DNA from: Roseburia sp.
GTDB taxonomy: Bacteria; Bacillota; Clostridia; Lachnospirales; Lachnospiraceae
Assembly (NCBI GenBank): GCA_023667765.1
Contig: JAMOZS010000013.1
Span: 1-54,718 of the forward strand
Length of the DNA stretch: 54,718 nucleotides
Direction: 5' to 3'
The position numbers and the translations under genes are program-made. Positions 8,455-17,271 of this stretch are shown in pieces. Numbering within the stretch: the stretch's first letter is position 1; every line of letters begins with the position of its first letter. The notes beneath the pieces are model-generated. The model was not told where the DNA came from and did not search any database. It saw nothing but the letters and a program-made list of their open reading frames with translations.

Positions 8455-10221
8455 TCAAAAAGCATTCACGAGAGCGGCAATCTCCTCCTCATTCAGCACA
8501 ACGCATTGCTTATCCCGGATGGCATAAACCCGGTTGCATATATTTAACACCGTGGGTCTGTGGGTGGTCACGATACAGGTACGGGGATAAGCGTCCTGCA
8601 TGATATTTTTAAGCACTCTGCGCTCCGTAGCCACATCCAGCGCCGAGGTCGCCTCATCTAACAAAAGAATCGGAGCTTTTCTGAGGAGCGCTCTGGCGAT
8701 AGACAGCCTCTGCGCCTGTCCTTCCGAAAATCCTCCTCCCCGCTCCTTGATTTCACTGTTGATTCCATCGGGTAGTTTCTCCACAAACTCCCATGCACAG
8801 GCCAGCCTAAGAGCCTCTATTATCTCCTCGTCCGAAGCATCCTCCTTTATATTGCGCATATTTTCCGCAATGGTTCCCGAAAACATGGTATTACCCTGAG
8901 GCACATAGGAGAAGAGCGCTCTGGCGGCAGGCGTCAAAGCAAGCTGACGGCCGTCCTCTCCTCCGGTACAGAAAGCTCTTCCCCCCTGTACCGGCATCAG
9001 AGAGAGCAGCAGACGCAGCATAGTGGTTTTTCCCTCCCCGGAAGGGCCCACCAAAGCCACCACCTCATGAGGCTTCGCCTCCAAATCCGCTCCCCGAAAT
9101 ACCTGCGTGCCATTGTGATAGCTGTATTCCACCTGCTCCATCGTCAACCGGATTCCCTCCCGACGATATCTCTCCAGAAATTCAGCCACCTCTCCGGCAG
9201 CGCTGTAATCCTCTCTGGGCATCTCCACAATATCCATAAGACGCCCTGCGGAGGTGGCAAGACCAATAGCTGTGGGCACCAGCGAGGTAAGACTGTGCAG
9301 CGTTCCTGTCAAGGTACCCGACAGCCCTAAAAACATGGTCATCGTACCATAGTCAATGGCGCCGCTCCAGACCCTGTAAATTCCCCATCCATAAGAGGCA
9401 TAGGATACAAGCAATCCCACCGTGGACAAAAGCAACGAAGTCCACACAGACATTCTCTGGAAATCCAGCCGCATATGAATATATTCCTGCTGCAGCTGCC
9501 TCAGGCGTTTGATATACAAATCAATCAGTCCGAAAGCCTTTATAGTCTGGACATTAGAAAAGGCCTCCTGATTAAAACCGGACATCTTCGCTCCCATGGC
9601 GGCGCTGCGCTGATTATTATTGACCATACGTCTCATTAAAGTCCTTGACAGCAAAAGACTTACAGGCATACCAAGAAAAGCAAACAACGCAAAGGAGGCG
9701 TCATGATAGATTACTACCGCAAAAGCGCTGATAAAGCGAAAAGAATAGATAATCAGATTCGGGATAAAGTTCAACACGCCGCTTGAAATATTGGAGGCAT
9801 CCGAGCTCCAGCGGGTCAAAAGGTCCCCGGTATGATAATTGGTCAGAGCTTCCCAATCTGTCACCAGAATTTTTCGGAAAATATCCGATTTAATCTCCGC
9901 ATCCACCTTCATGCCAATCCAGCTGGAAGCGTAATTTGCCGCCTGATTCATCAAGGTGCTGCCCATGCCAAGGCCTATCATCATACAGAAGGTTTTCACT
10001 ACCTCCCCCGCCTGATTCCCGGTGATAATATTGACCAAATCCCTTGACACAAAACCCGCCGCCAATGAGACCACCGTACCCACAAGACCCAGCAGCGTAT
10101 AAAAAATCATAGCCAGCCAATAATGTCTGGCATATTCATAAATCCATTTTATCTGCCTTACCATTTCCTGCAGCCGTCCCGCTCTGATACGGGACATATA
10201 AAACAAAAACCGTTCCTTCAT
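8455..10221 (-). CDS. ABC exporter, fused permease-ATPase, no peptidase domain
   Basis: 588 residues, type IV (exporter) fold: six membrane helices in about residues 35-320, then an ATPase with Walker A GPSGEGKTT (392-400), signature FSEGQ (498-502), Walker B/D-loop LLLDEATSALD and the H-loop TTHRP. There is no N-terminal C39 peptidase, so any leader would have to be removed by another enzyme. The S26-type protein nearby would fit. Its start lies 153 bases downstream of the stop of the leader-bearing protein gene, on the same strand, with an intrinsic terminator between them. The usual LSGGQ is FSEGQ here, a mild variant. The substrate is inferred from context only. Confidence 0.88.
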   Translation of the reverse strand: MKERFLFYMSRIRAGRLQEMVRQIKWIYEYARHYWLAMIFYTLLGLVGTVVSLAAGFVSRDLVNIITGNQAGEVVKTFCMMIGLGMGSTLMNQAANYASSWIGMKVDAEIKSDIFRKILVTDWEALTNYHTGDLLTRWSSDASNISSGVLNFIPNLIIYSFRFISAFAVVIYHDASFALFAFLGMPVSLLLSRTLMRRMVNNNQRSAAMGAKMSGFNQEAFSNVQTIKAFGLIDLYIKRLRQLQQEYIHMRLDFQRMSVWTSLLLSTVGLLVSYASYGWGIYRVWSGAIDYGTMTMFLGLSGTLTGTLHSLTSLVPTAIGLATSAGRLMDIVEMPREDYSAAGEVAEFLERYRREGIRLTMEQVEYSYHNGTQVFRGADLEAKPHEVVALVGPSGEGKTTMLRLLLSLMPVQGGRAFCTGGEDGRQLALTPAARALFSYVPQGNTMFSGTIAENMRNIKEDASDEEIIEALRLACAWEFVEKLPDGINSEIKERGGGFSEGQAQRLSIARALLRKAPILLLDEATSALDVATERRVLKNIMQDAYPRTCIVTTHRPTVLNICNRVYAIRDKQCVVLNEEEIAALVNAF

Positions 10222-10283
10222 TTACCGTAATATCCTTTAGATTCGCTTTCTATTTCCCTGCCTGCAAAATTCACAAAACACTG

Positions 10284-10319
10284 AAAAAAGCCGGATATTC
10301 TTTCAGGGAATACCCGGCT
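10284..10319 (-). terminator. Intrinsic terminator between leader-bearing gene and exporter
   Basis: On the minus strand AGCCGGGTATTC pairs with GAATATCCGGCT (12 pairs, one G-U) around a 7-base loop and is followed by TTTTTT. It would end most transcripts of the upstream small gene and let a fraction read through into the ABC exporter, a common arrangement for peptide precursors. Confidence 0.88.
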
Positions 10320-10374
10320 CTGACTTTCCTTCATTCTGTTTCACCCGTCAGCCTCAGCAGCATCGTCGATTTTA

Positions 10375-10809
10375 TCAGTGACCCTCCTGACCGCAGGTCT
10401 GATTACAATAAGTGCTGTAAACATTTGTAATAGCTAATCCCGACTCTGATTTAACCGTCAACTGTCCCAGACCGATATTATCAAACTGAGCATTATTATG
10501 ATAAGAACCATTGATGCCATCCGTAAATGTCAGCGTCAGCGCAGCGGTGCCGTCTCCGCTGACACCTGCAGCATTACTACTCAGATATGTTACGTTCTGA
10601 TTAAATACAATCACAACCGTACGCGACGAACTGTGATGACCATCCTGCGCATTATGCGTCCCGTCTATCTGAATTGTATAATAATCCATACCTGTCGCAG
10701 GGGACTGCACTATGTTGGCTGTGAAGGTGTAACAGTCTCCGCTTGCCATATACACGCCTTCGGCAAGTTCATCATTTTCCAGAACCATAGGTTTGATATA
10801 ATTTTTCAT
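10375..10809 (-). CDS. Leader-bearing small beta-rich protein, possible exported substrate
   Basis: 144 residues, function unknown. The N-terminus MKNYIKPMVLENDELAEGVY followed by MASG looks like a short leader. It has no hydrophobic core, so it is not a Sec signal. Residue 25 onward changes to a Thr/Ser/Asn/Gly-rich beta-strand pattern (TVVIVFN, ALTLTFTDG, LGQLTVKS) with DGHHSSSR near 56-63. Cys26, Cys135 and Cys139 are the only cysteines, near both ends of the mature part. From memory, similar leaders with EGVYxASG occur on other Lachnospiraceae proteins; I could not check this. Its own strong promoter, a good ribosome site (GGAGGAG), a downstream terminator and the neighbouring exporter, HprK-like and S26 genes point to a secreted substrate. 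The start at 10809 is set by that ribosome site. Confidence 0.8.
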   Translation of the reverse strand: MKNYIKPMVLENDELAEGVYMASGDCYTFTANIVQSPATGMDYYTIQIDGTHNAQDGHHSSSRTVVIVFNQNVTYLSSNAAGVSGDGTAALTLTFTDGINGSYHNNAQFDNIGLGQLTVKSESGLAITNVYSTYCNQTCGQEGH

Positions 10810-10861
10810 ATTTGTCTCCTCCGTTGCAGAACTGAAACTATTTACCCTTTTACTTAAGCTT

Positions 10862-10890
10862 AGTATATACCCAATATTTCCAAATTGCAA
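10862..10890 (-). promoter_or_regulatory. Promoter of the leader-bearing protein gene
   Basis: On the minus strand TTGCAA (10885-10890), 17 bases, then TATACT (10862-10867). The leader is about 46 bases with a strong Shine-Dalgarno. It lies just after the pelG stop, so the small gene can be expressed apart from the polysaccharide operon. Confidence 0.72.
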
Positions 10891-10927
10891 GACCTAAAAA
10901 AAATTTTTTATGCTTTTACTTGCTTTT

Positions 10928-12385
10928 TTATTTCTTATTTTTATTTCTTTCCGGCGTATATACTTTTCCCGTCGGCTTCCTGCCTTTTCCCCGTTTCAAA
11001 ATACTCCCCCGGCAGAATACATGAACATCCATATGCTTTTCCACCCAGCGCAGTCTGCTGTATGCTACCGACCATCCCATGCCGGCGCCTGCTATCACCC
11101 CAAGGCCATACCATATGGGCGTCAGCGCAGAGGCCGAAATACTCACCACAAAGGTGGTAATGCAAAAGCTGCCCGCAGTCAAAAGCGAACCTGTCAAATC
11201 ATTAAAATAATACAGAAAAATAATCGCCGAATACATGATAAACAAAATGAAATACCCCGCCGCAAGACTGGGATAAATTTGCATAACCAAATCGGAAAAT
11301 CCGAAGCGTGGCAGAAAAACAATACAGAGCAGGTAAATCACCACCGAGACGATAAACTGTATTCTTACCAGATTCATCAATTCCGTAGCAAGCTGCCGAA
11401 ACATCCGCCCCTTGGTGTTGGCAATATCAATCCCCCTTCCGCCGATAACCGCCTCAGAATAAGCCTTATATCTCTCGTGAAAGTTCATCTCCACCCGGCT
11501 GATAAACAGAATCGTGGCTGAAATATTGGTAAACATGGCGATACAGCTGGCCATATCATACGGCTGGGCACAGACAAAGCTGTCCGCCACCACCATTCTG
11601 ATATCCGTATTCCAGAACACAAAATTATGGATATACAGTCCCAGCGTATATAAGAAGTTCGTAAGCACCAGCTTCCAGTATTTTCTGAAGTAATACAGAA
11701 CTCTGCGATAACATCTGCTGTTCTCCCTGAAATACTGCTTTGTCGCCGCCAGCTCCAGACAGGCAATCAACAAAAAACCTACTACCAGAGAAAACAGCAT
11801 GGCATATGTAATCTCCCAGCCTGCCGCCCAGACCAGAAACAGAGAGAGCAAAAAGGACGTCAGCATTCCCAGCAGGAAGAAAAAAGAAATCTTCTTATAA
11901 TCCTTACAGATAGACAAATACAGCATGGAATAAAATACCAGCACCAGGCTGATATAACCGCAAAATCCGGTACACACATAGTACAGCTCCACCTGTCCCA
12001 CAAAATACTCCCAAATACAGAAGGGAATACCCAGCAGGCTGCTGAGAATCAGGTTCAATAACATCCCCACATAAAAGCAGGGAAGAATATCCTCGTATCT
12101 GTCCTCATAAATAACATCTGACATATATTTAGACAATACGGCATTAAAGGGAGCCGCCGTCAGCAGCGCAAAGATAAAAATGTACAGAACCGTACAGGCA
12201 AACAATTCTCTGACCGAAAAACCCACCGAGGAAAATCCCAGACAATAACCCGACAGAAAAATCTCCCCGATTACCAGAAACATAGGGGCTACCGTGACAG
12301 CCGCACTGTAACCGAAACCCAAAAGATTCGTTGTAACCGTATTTTTGCCATATATCTTATTCAGCGTAACACCTATTCCCGCCAT
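10928..12385 (-). CDS. pelG: PelG-like exopolysaccharide transporter
   Basis: 485 residues, polytopic with about 12 membrane helices, related to the Wzx/MATE-like PelG family. Characteristic stretches are MAGIGVTLNKIYGKNTVTTN at the start and the central NFLYTLGLYIHNFVFW, which resembles PelG. PelG partners with the cytosolic glycosyltransferase PelF to polymerise and move the GalNAc-rich Pel polymer across the membrane. It is the last gene of the seven-gene operon, starting 12 bases after the pelF stop, with GAGAGGT before the ATG. The C-terminus is a basic tail (KRGKGRKPTGKVYTPERNKN). Confidence 0.88.
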   Translation of the reverse strand: MAGIGVTLNKIYGKNTVTTNLLGFGYSAAVTVAPMFLVIGEIFLSGYCLGFSSVGFSVRELFACTVLYIFIFALLTAAPFNAVLSKYMSDVIYEDRYEDILPCFYVGMLLNLILSSLLGIPFCIWEYFVGQVELYYVCTGFCGYISLVLVFYSMLYLSICKDYKKISFFFLLGMLTSFLLSLFLVWAAGWEITYAMLFSLVVGFLLIACLELAATKQYFRENSRCYRRVLYYFRKYWKLVLTNFLYTLGLYIHNFVFWNTDIRMVVADSFVCAQPYDMASCIAMFTNISATILFISRVEMNFHERYKAYSEAVIGGRGIDIANTKGRMFRQLATELMNLVRIQFIVSVVIYLLCIVFLPRFGFSDLVMQIYPSLAAGYFILFIMYSAIIFLYYFNDLTGSLLTAGSFCITTFVVSISASALTPIWYGLGVIAGAGMGWSVAYSRLRWVEKHMDVHVFCRGSILKRGKGRKPTGKVYTPERNKNKK

Positions 12386-12397
12386 AGCCTACACCTC

Positions 12398-13879
12398 TCA
12401 AATGTCATAATCATCCGTGTCACTGACCTCTATGTCGAATTTGGCCAGCCCTCGCTCATCTTCCAGCTTCTCAAAGAAATCGGAATAAATCTTCTCATAG
12501 GTCTGCAGCATATCCTTCAGCTGATATTTATACATCATTCTCTGATATCCCGCCTCTCCCATACGCCTGCGGGCGGCAGCATTATTTCCCATAAACACAA
12601 GCGCCTGGGAAATCTCCTGCAGATTCATAATATGAGTGAGTATCCCCGCCGCCCCGAACTGGTCGTCCTCGCCGTAAATCAACCCGCTGCAGTTGCCCAC
12701 ATCCGTGGCAATCACAGGCTTATGAGCGGCAAAGCTCTCCAGAATCGTCAACGGCTGACCCTCGCTGATACTGGTCAGAATCGTGGCGTCCATTCTTCCC
12801 AGATAATCCTGCACCTTGATTCGCCCGGTAAAAACCACATCCTTGATTTTCATGGTCTCCACCATGTCAAAGCATTCCTGGGCATACTCCCTGTCCTCCT
12901 CCCAGGACCCCATAATCCAAAGCTTCAGGCTTTCGCATTTCTCCTTAGCAAAAGCAAATGCCTGCAGCATGCTTTTCACATCCTTGATAGGAGCCACACG
13001 CAGGATAGCGCCTATATTTACCATGCCCTCATCCTCTTTTGTCTTTCCCGGCAGATTCTGAAAACGCACGGGATTCACACCATTGGGGGTCACCATAATT
13101 TTAGCCGGAGGGCAGCCCAGCTCCATCTGCAGCTCTCTGGCATGCTCATAGAGGCTGGTCACCAAATCCGCGCTCTTGTATGCCAGACCGGACAGCTTTT
13201 TAAACTGGTCTATCCAGACATTCTTATAGATACCGCTGACCCACTGAGCCTTAATCAGCTCCTCCTCCCTCTCTCTGGTATAGATGCCATGCTCGGATAT
13301 CAAAAGCTTGGCGCCGAAGAAATACTTTGCCATACTGCCCAGAACCCCCGCATACCCGGTGGCCACACAATGATACAAATCCGCCTTCGGAATATCCATT
13401 TTCAGCACAAACATCAGGGGCAGATAAATAGAGCGCATGGTCCACAAAAAATCCGAGAATACAATCTGAGGATATTTTAAATTATAACAATCCCTCACGG
13501 CGAGATAGAAGTCCTCCCCCATCAGCACCTGGTCTATGGAAAGGTTTTTCTTCCTGAATAAGTCAAACAGGGTATACCAGTCCACATCCTGATTCAGTAT
13601 CAGACTTCGCAGCGCCTGATACTGCTTGTTCTTAAGACGCTTGCCATGATATCCTTCCCTTCCCCAGTACCAGTCCTGGTCGTTTAAATATACCTCATGT
13701 ACACCCACCACATTTTTCGGCAGCTCATATACATATTTTCCCCGAAGAGACCTGTCGGCCACAATTGCCAGAATTTCAAATTCATAATCCGGAAAAGACT
13801 GAATCATACTGTGAATCCAGCTGGATACACCGCCGACCACATAAGGATAACATCCTTCCGCCACAACACAAATTTTCAT
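12398..13879 (-). CDS. pelF: PelF-like GT4 glycosyltransferase
   Basis: 493 residues, GT-B fold. The N-terminal MKICVVAEGCYPYVVGGVSS and LLISEHGIYTREREEEL are typical of PelF. The C-terminal domain holds the nucleotide-sugar site ISEGQPLTILESFAA (E-x7-E). PelF uses UDP-sugars to build the Pel chain in the cytoplasm with PelG as membrane partner. The start at 13879 is preceded by AAGGAGGAGA. The stop is 12 bases from pelG and the start is 45 bases from the DUF2194 gene, so all belong to one transcript. Confidence 0.92.
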   Translation of the reverse strand: MKICVVAEGCYPYVVGGVSSWIHSMIQSFPDYEFEILAIVADRSLRGKYVYELPKNVVGVHEVYLNDQDWYWGREGYHGKRLKNKQYQALRSLILNQDVDWYTLFDLFRKKNLSIDQVLMGEDFYLAVRDCYNLKYPQIVFSDFLWTMRSIYLPLMFVLKMDIPKADLYHCVATGYAGVLGSMAKYFFGAKLLISEHGIYTREREEELIKAQWVSGIYKNVWIDQFKKLSGLAYKSADLVTSLYEHARELQMELGCPPAKIMVTPNGVNPVRFQNLPGKTKEDEGMVNIGAILRVAPIKDVKSMLQAFAFAKEKCESLKLWIMGSWEEDREYAQECFDMVETMKIKDVVFTGRIKVQDYLGRMDATILTSISEGQPLTILESFAAHKPVIATDVGNCSGLIYGEDDQFGAAGILTHIMNLQEISQALVFMGNNAAARRRMGEAGYQRMMYKYQLKDMLQTYEKIYSDFFEKLEDERGLAKFDIEVSDTDDYDI

Positions 13880-13924
13880 TCTCGTCTCCTCCTTTCCCTT
13901 TCCGATATTCTCCGCTCCGGCTCA

Positions 13925-15787
13925 TTATCCGCCGTAATAGTAAAGTTCCAGCTCCGGCTTCAGTTCCAGTATCAGCTGGGAACGCAGAGCCCTTATCAGC
14001 CACACATGTTCCTCCAGTTCCACGAACTCGCCCCCCTGCAGCGAAGTCAACACCTTATGATTCGTGCGAAGCAAAAACCATGCCTCCTTCTCCCAGTTCT
14101 CTATCTCCAGCGAAATTCGATTCTCCTGGCAGGTATCCTGATAATCCAGGGCCAGAAAACGCCGCACTCGCTCGTCACTCTCCGTCAGCGTGGTAGCGTC
14201 AAATGTCTGAAAGGGCTTCCAATACGTGTTGATATTACTGGAAAAATCATCATACAATACCTCCCAGTGAACTTCCTCCTCCCCCGGCCAGAAAACCCTC
14301 TCCAGATTCAGAACGATACTGGAATACCCTAAAGCTGTCTCCAGACTCTTTAAGCACAAATCCTGTGAAAAGGTATGGCTGTAACCATCCAGCACCCCTC
14401 CCTGCAATGTGATATTCTCGTTCACATAGGACAGCACAGGCTCTGTCTGCCCATAATCACAAATCACAGTACAAAGTCCGTCATAAGAATCGTACTGGGA
14501 CAGCAGCTCTGTTATCTGCTTTACCTGCCTGGCGTCCGCCGCATCCTCTCTGCTCAGATACAGACTGGAATAAGAGCGCGTCAGTCCCGTATCCTTCAAA
14601 AAGGCGTCCATCCAGGCCGCCGCCTCCATAAGAGAGGTCCCATCCGCCCGGGGGAAAGAAACGCCCATCTCCCCATATCCCTCATTTACCTGCTTCAGGT
14701 AATAGATTAGCGTATCCTTTGAGGGCAGATTCTCGTCGGAAAAATCCATCTGTCCCGCCATCATAGCCGATATTCTGTAATCCGAATGCTCCGCAACAGA
14801 AACAAGACCGGGGCCCACAATATCACGCACCACCGCCAGCTGGTCTCTGGTATAGATTTTCTGCATATTTTCCCGGTTTTCCGACGCCAGCACCGGATAC
14901 CCTGCCGTCACAAAATTCTGCGCGTTCACCACGGGATAAATAAGATAGGAATTCAATTCCTTCATCATAGCCGAGAGAAAACCCAGTCCTGTCAGCCCGG
15001 ACATATAGTCTCCGTTCACCACAAAGATTTTGGCGTCCTTATAGGCCGCCCTCCAAATAAGCATCGGGAGCTCTTCGTTTTCAATCTCCTCATCCTGCAT
15101 CAGCCCCGTCATATACACCTTCGTACCCGACGCCCCGACACACCATGGCACCAAAAGCTCCAAATCCTGCCTGTATTCATCCTTGGGCGTCTCTACCTCG
15201 TAAATACTCTCTCCGCCCAACAGGAAACCCTCGTATAAATGTACTCCCGTCAGCTCGGCCTCCTCCCGAAGCTCTCTGATTCCCAGAAGCTTACGAAGGG
15301 AAACGCTCTTTTCAAGCAATGCTGTCTCCGGCAGGTCACAAAATATCATAGGCACTCCCGCATCAGCCAAGGCCAAAAGTTCCGAAACCCCCGAAGCCTG
15401 AGTGAGCGCTGCCGAGTCCACAAGCATCACCTCCGGGCGTCGTTCCCCTGCCTGCTCCGGGGAGGGAATGCCGGCCGTTGTCAAAAGATTTCGCTTCGTA
15501 TATTGGCACCACTGAGTTACAATCGAATGCAGGGGGCCCTCCTCCTGCCCCGTCACAAACAGAACGTAATCCCCTTCCTCAAAATCAAGAGGCGTCCTGC
15601 CATCCTGCCCTTTCCAGCTCTGAGCCTGTGTATACTGGGTGGTTCTGTCCTCCCAATCGGGATTGGTGTCATAATTGTTCAACCGCTCCTTTCCCACTCC
15701 CACAAAAAGGAACAGAAACACAATAACACCCATCATAGTCATAATTGTAAAATAATTCCGTATGGATACCATATTTGTCCGTGTCAT
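13925..15787 (-). CDS. DUF2194-type membrane-anchored protein of the Pel operon
   Basis: 620 residues: short cytoplasmic N-terminus, one membrane helix (about 13-30), then a large extracellular part. I place it in DUF2194 by overall style and its position before pelF; confidence in that family is moderate. It has a Rossmann-like first half (EVMLVDSAAL, MIFCDLP) and an LDGYSHTFSQD segment that faintly recalls polysaccharide deacetylase active sites, but no clear metal-binding HxxxH. Gram-positive Pel operons normally carry a deacetylase (PelA-DA) in this place, and none is recognisable here, so this protein may do that job or may be an unrelated assembly factor. Confidence 0.68.
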   Translation of the reverse strand: MTRTNMVSIRNYFTIMTMMGVIVFLFLFVGVGKERLNNYDTNPDWEDRTTQYTQAQSWKGQDGRTPLDFEEGDYVLFVTGQEEGPLHSIVTQWCQYTKRNLLTTAGIPSPEQAGERRPEVMLVDSAALTQASGVSELLALADAGVPMIFCDLPETALLEKSVSLRKLLGIRELREEAELTGVHLYEGFLLGGESIYEVETPKDEYRQDLELLVPWCVGASGTKVYMTGLMQDEEIENEELPMLIWRAAYKDAKIFVVNGDYMSGLTGLGFLSAMMKELNSYLIYPVVNAQNFVTAGYPVLASENRENMQKIYTRDQLAVVRDIVGPGLVSVAEHSDYRISAMMAGQMDFSDENLPSKDTLIYYLKQVNEGYGEMGVSFPRADGTSLMEAAAWMDAFLKDTGLTRSYSSLYLSREDAADARQVKQITELLSQYDSYDGLCTVICDYGQTEPVLSYVNENITLQGGVLDGYSHTFSQDLCLKSLETALGYSSIVLNLERVFWPGEEEVHWEVLYDDFSSNINTYWKPFQTFDATTLTESDERVRRFLALDYQDTCQENRISLEIENWEKEAWFLLRTNHKVLTSLQGGEFVELEEHVWLIRALRSQLILELKPELELYYYGG

Positions 15788-15817
15788 TCCTTCATTTGCT
15801 CCTCATGCCATTTCCGA

Positions 15818-17260
15818 CTATCTGATAATCGTAACCGTACCAATCCTATAGCCATATTTTTCCCTTTCCTGTTCGTTCGCCAGCTGCATCGGTGTTTCTG
15901 TCTCGGCGTCCTCTATCTGAAAGTACACGCTGTAGACGCCCTCGGGCAGACTGCTTAAGGAAAATTCAGTCCCGCAATCCGCCGTTTTGCCGGACTGCTC
16001 CCCGCCTGTCAGCAGACGCAGCTCATAATCCAGCGTTTTCCTTACCACAAGCTCTCCCTCTCCTCCACAGAGCGTTATGATTAAGAGCTTATCCGTATAT
16101 ACCGGGGCAAAACCTACATTCTGCAGGCGAACCGCCGCCAAAAGAGCGTCCTCCTTTCTATCATAGGATAATTCCGCCTCCCGTATCAGAATACGATATC
16201 CCAGATGCCTCTCTATATAACTGAGGCCATCCATCCCCTCATAGCATCCGGGGCTCCCCAGGATAGTTTTTTTCCATTTTTCATATATTTTGGCGTCATA
16301 TTCCTTATTCAGATAAGTGACATGCATCCTTGCCAAATCCCTCAGGGCATTCTCAAAATCATTGTACGGGTTCTCCATCATGATTTCTCCCCCATTGGGC
16401 ACCCATTTACACAACTCATCCTGAAACGCCAGCTCATCCTCACGACACCAGGGCTCATAATAGATAGCCTCCTCTGCGCTCTTTGTGCCGTAAGTTCCAT
16501 AATCGCCTTCATTACCCATAATTCCGTCATTGTAGAGGCTAAGCCTCCTGGTCAGCGTTCCCTCCGCCGCCTCTCCTAAATCCGGATTTCGCAGCTCGGT
16601 GATTGTCCTCCACTGGCTGGGCATTCTCACCGCCAGATAATCCGAAGGGTCGCTGGCCTTTGCCAAAGCATCGGAAAGGCGCTTAAAATCCTCAATGGCC
16701 AAATATTTGGTGCCATTCATCTCTCCCCAGTTTCCGATAAACAAACCCTGTATGACAAAGACCTCCTGCTTATGCTTCTGCAATACCTCTCCCGCCTGAC
16801 GAATATGCTCCAGAATAATTTCAATGCTTTGAGGCTCTCTCTGCTCGTTTTCTCCGTCCCAATCATACAGAAAGCGAATCAGATAATGCTTGCCCGTCTC
16901 CTCTAAGGCGGTAAATAATTCCTCCAGATGAACCAGTCCCCTTTCGGAAATAGCTCCCTGACTGTAATTCTGCAGATTAATCTGCACCATGGCAAGGGTC
17001 GTTTCCCTGTCGCCTGCGAATCTCTGACGCACCTGGGTTGTAAGATCCGTATCCTCATCCGTTATATAAAAACCATAGATATAGTAAAAGCCCCTGTCGT
17101 CATTATCCAGATATGCCGACGTCTCCGAAAACTCCGACGTACTTACCGTCACCTGCCAGTGACGGCTCTGAAGATAAAACTTACCTGCCAGGCCAAGCAG
17201 AAGAAACACTCCCGTCATAAGCAGAAAATAAACGATACAGGCGCCTGTTTTTTTTGCCAT
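15818..17260 (-). CDS. DUF4832-family membrane-anchored protein
   Basis: 480 residues with one N-terminal membrane helix (about 9-28), then an extracellular TIM-barrel-like domain and a C-terminal beta domain. The family motif GLFIGNWGEMNGTKYL (Glu180 inside it) plus DRGFYYIY, LYNDG and NGGE match DUF4832/DUF4874 proteins, which resemble glycoside hydrolases; the WGE glutamate would be a candidate acid. A paralogue lies at 26946. AAGGGGAAA precedes the ATG. In the Pel operon it may trim or bind the polymer outside the cell. No activity has been shown from sequence. Confidence 0.75.
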   Translation of the reverse strand: MAKKTGACIVYFLLMTGVFLLLGLAGKFYLQSRHWQVTVSTSEFSETSAYLDNDDRGFYYIYGFYITDEDTDLTTQVRQRFAGDRETTLAMVQINLQNYSQGAISERGLVHLEELFTALEETGKHYLIRFLYDWDGENEQREPQSIEIILEHIRQAGEVLQKHKQEVFVIQGLFIGNWGEMNGTKYLAIEDFKRLSDALAKASDPSDYLAVRMPSQWRTITELRNPDLGEAAEGTLTRRLSLYNDGIMGNEGDYGTYGTKSAEEAIYYEPWCREDELAFQDELCKWVPNGGEIMMENPYNDFENALRDLARMHVTYLNKEYDAKIYEKWKKTILGSPGCYEGMDGLSYIERHLGYRILIREAELSYDRKEDALLAAVRLQNVGFAPVYTDKLLIITLCGGEGELVVRKTLDYELRLLTGGEQSGKTADCGTEFSLSSLPEGVYSVYFQIEDAETETPMQLANEQEREKYGYRIGTVTIIR

Positions 17261-17271
17261 CCGATTTCCCC

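Noticed and set aside
10375-10890. Longer 171-residue version of the leader-bearing protein
   Set aside because: The upstream start lies in the promoter region; the ATG at 10809 has a strong ribosome site and begins the leader-like sequence.
12632-13480. Plus-strand reading frame of 282 codons opposite pelF
   Set aside because: pelF on the other strand is a clear GT4 enzyme with conserved motifs; the antisense frame has none.
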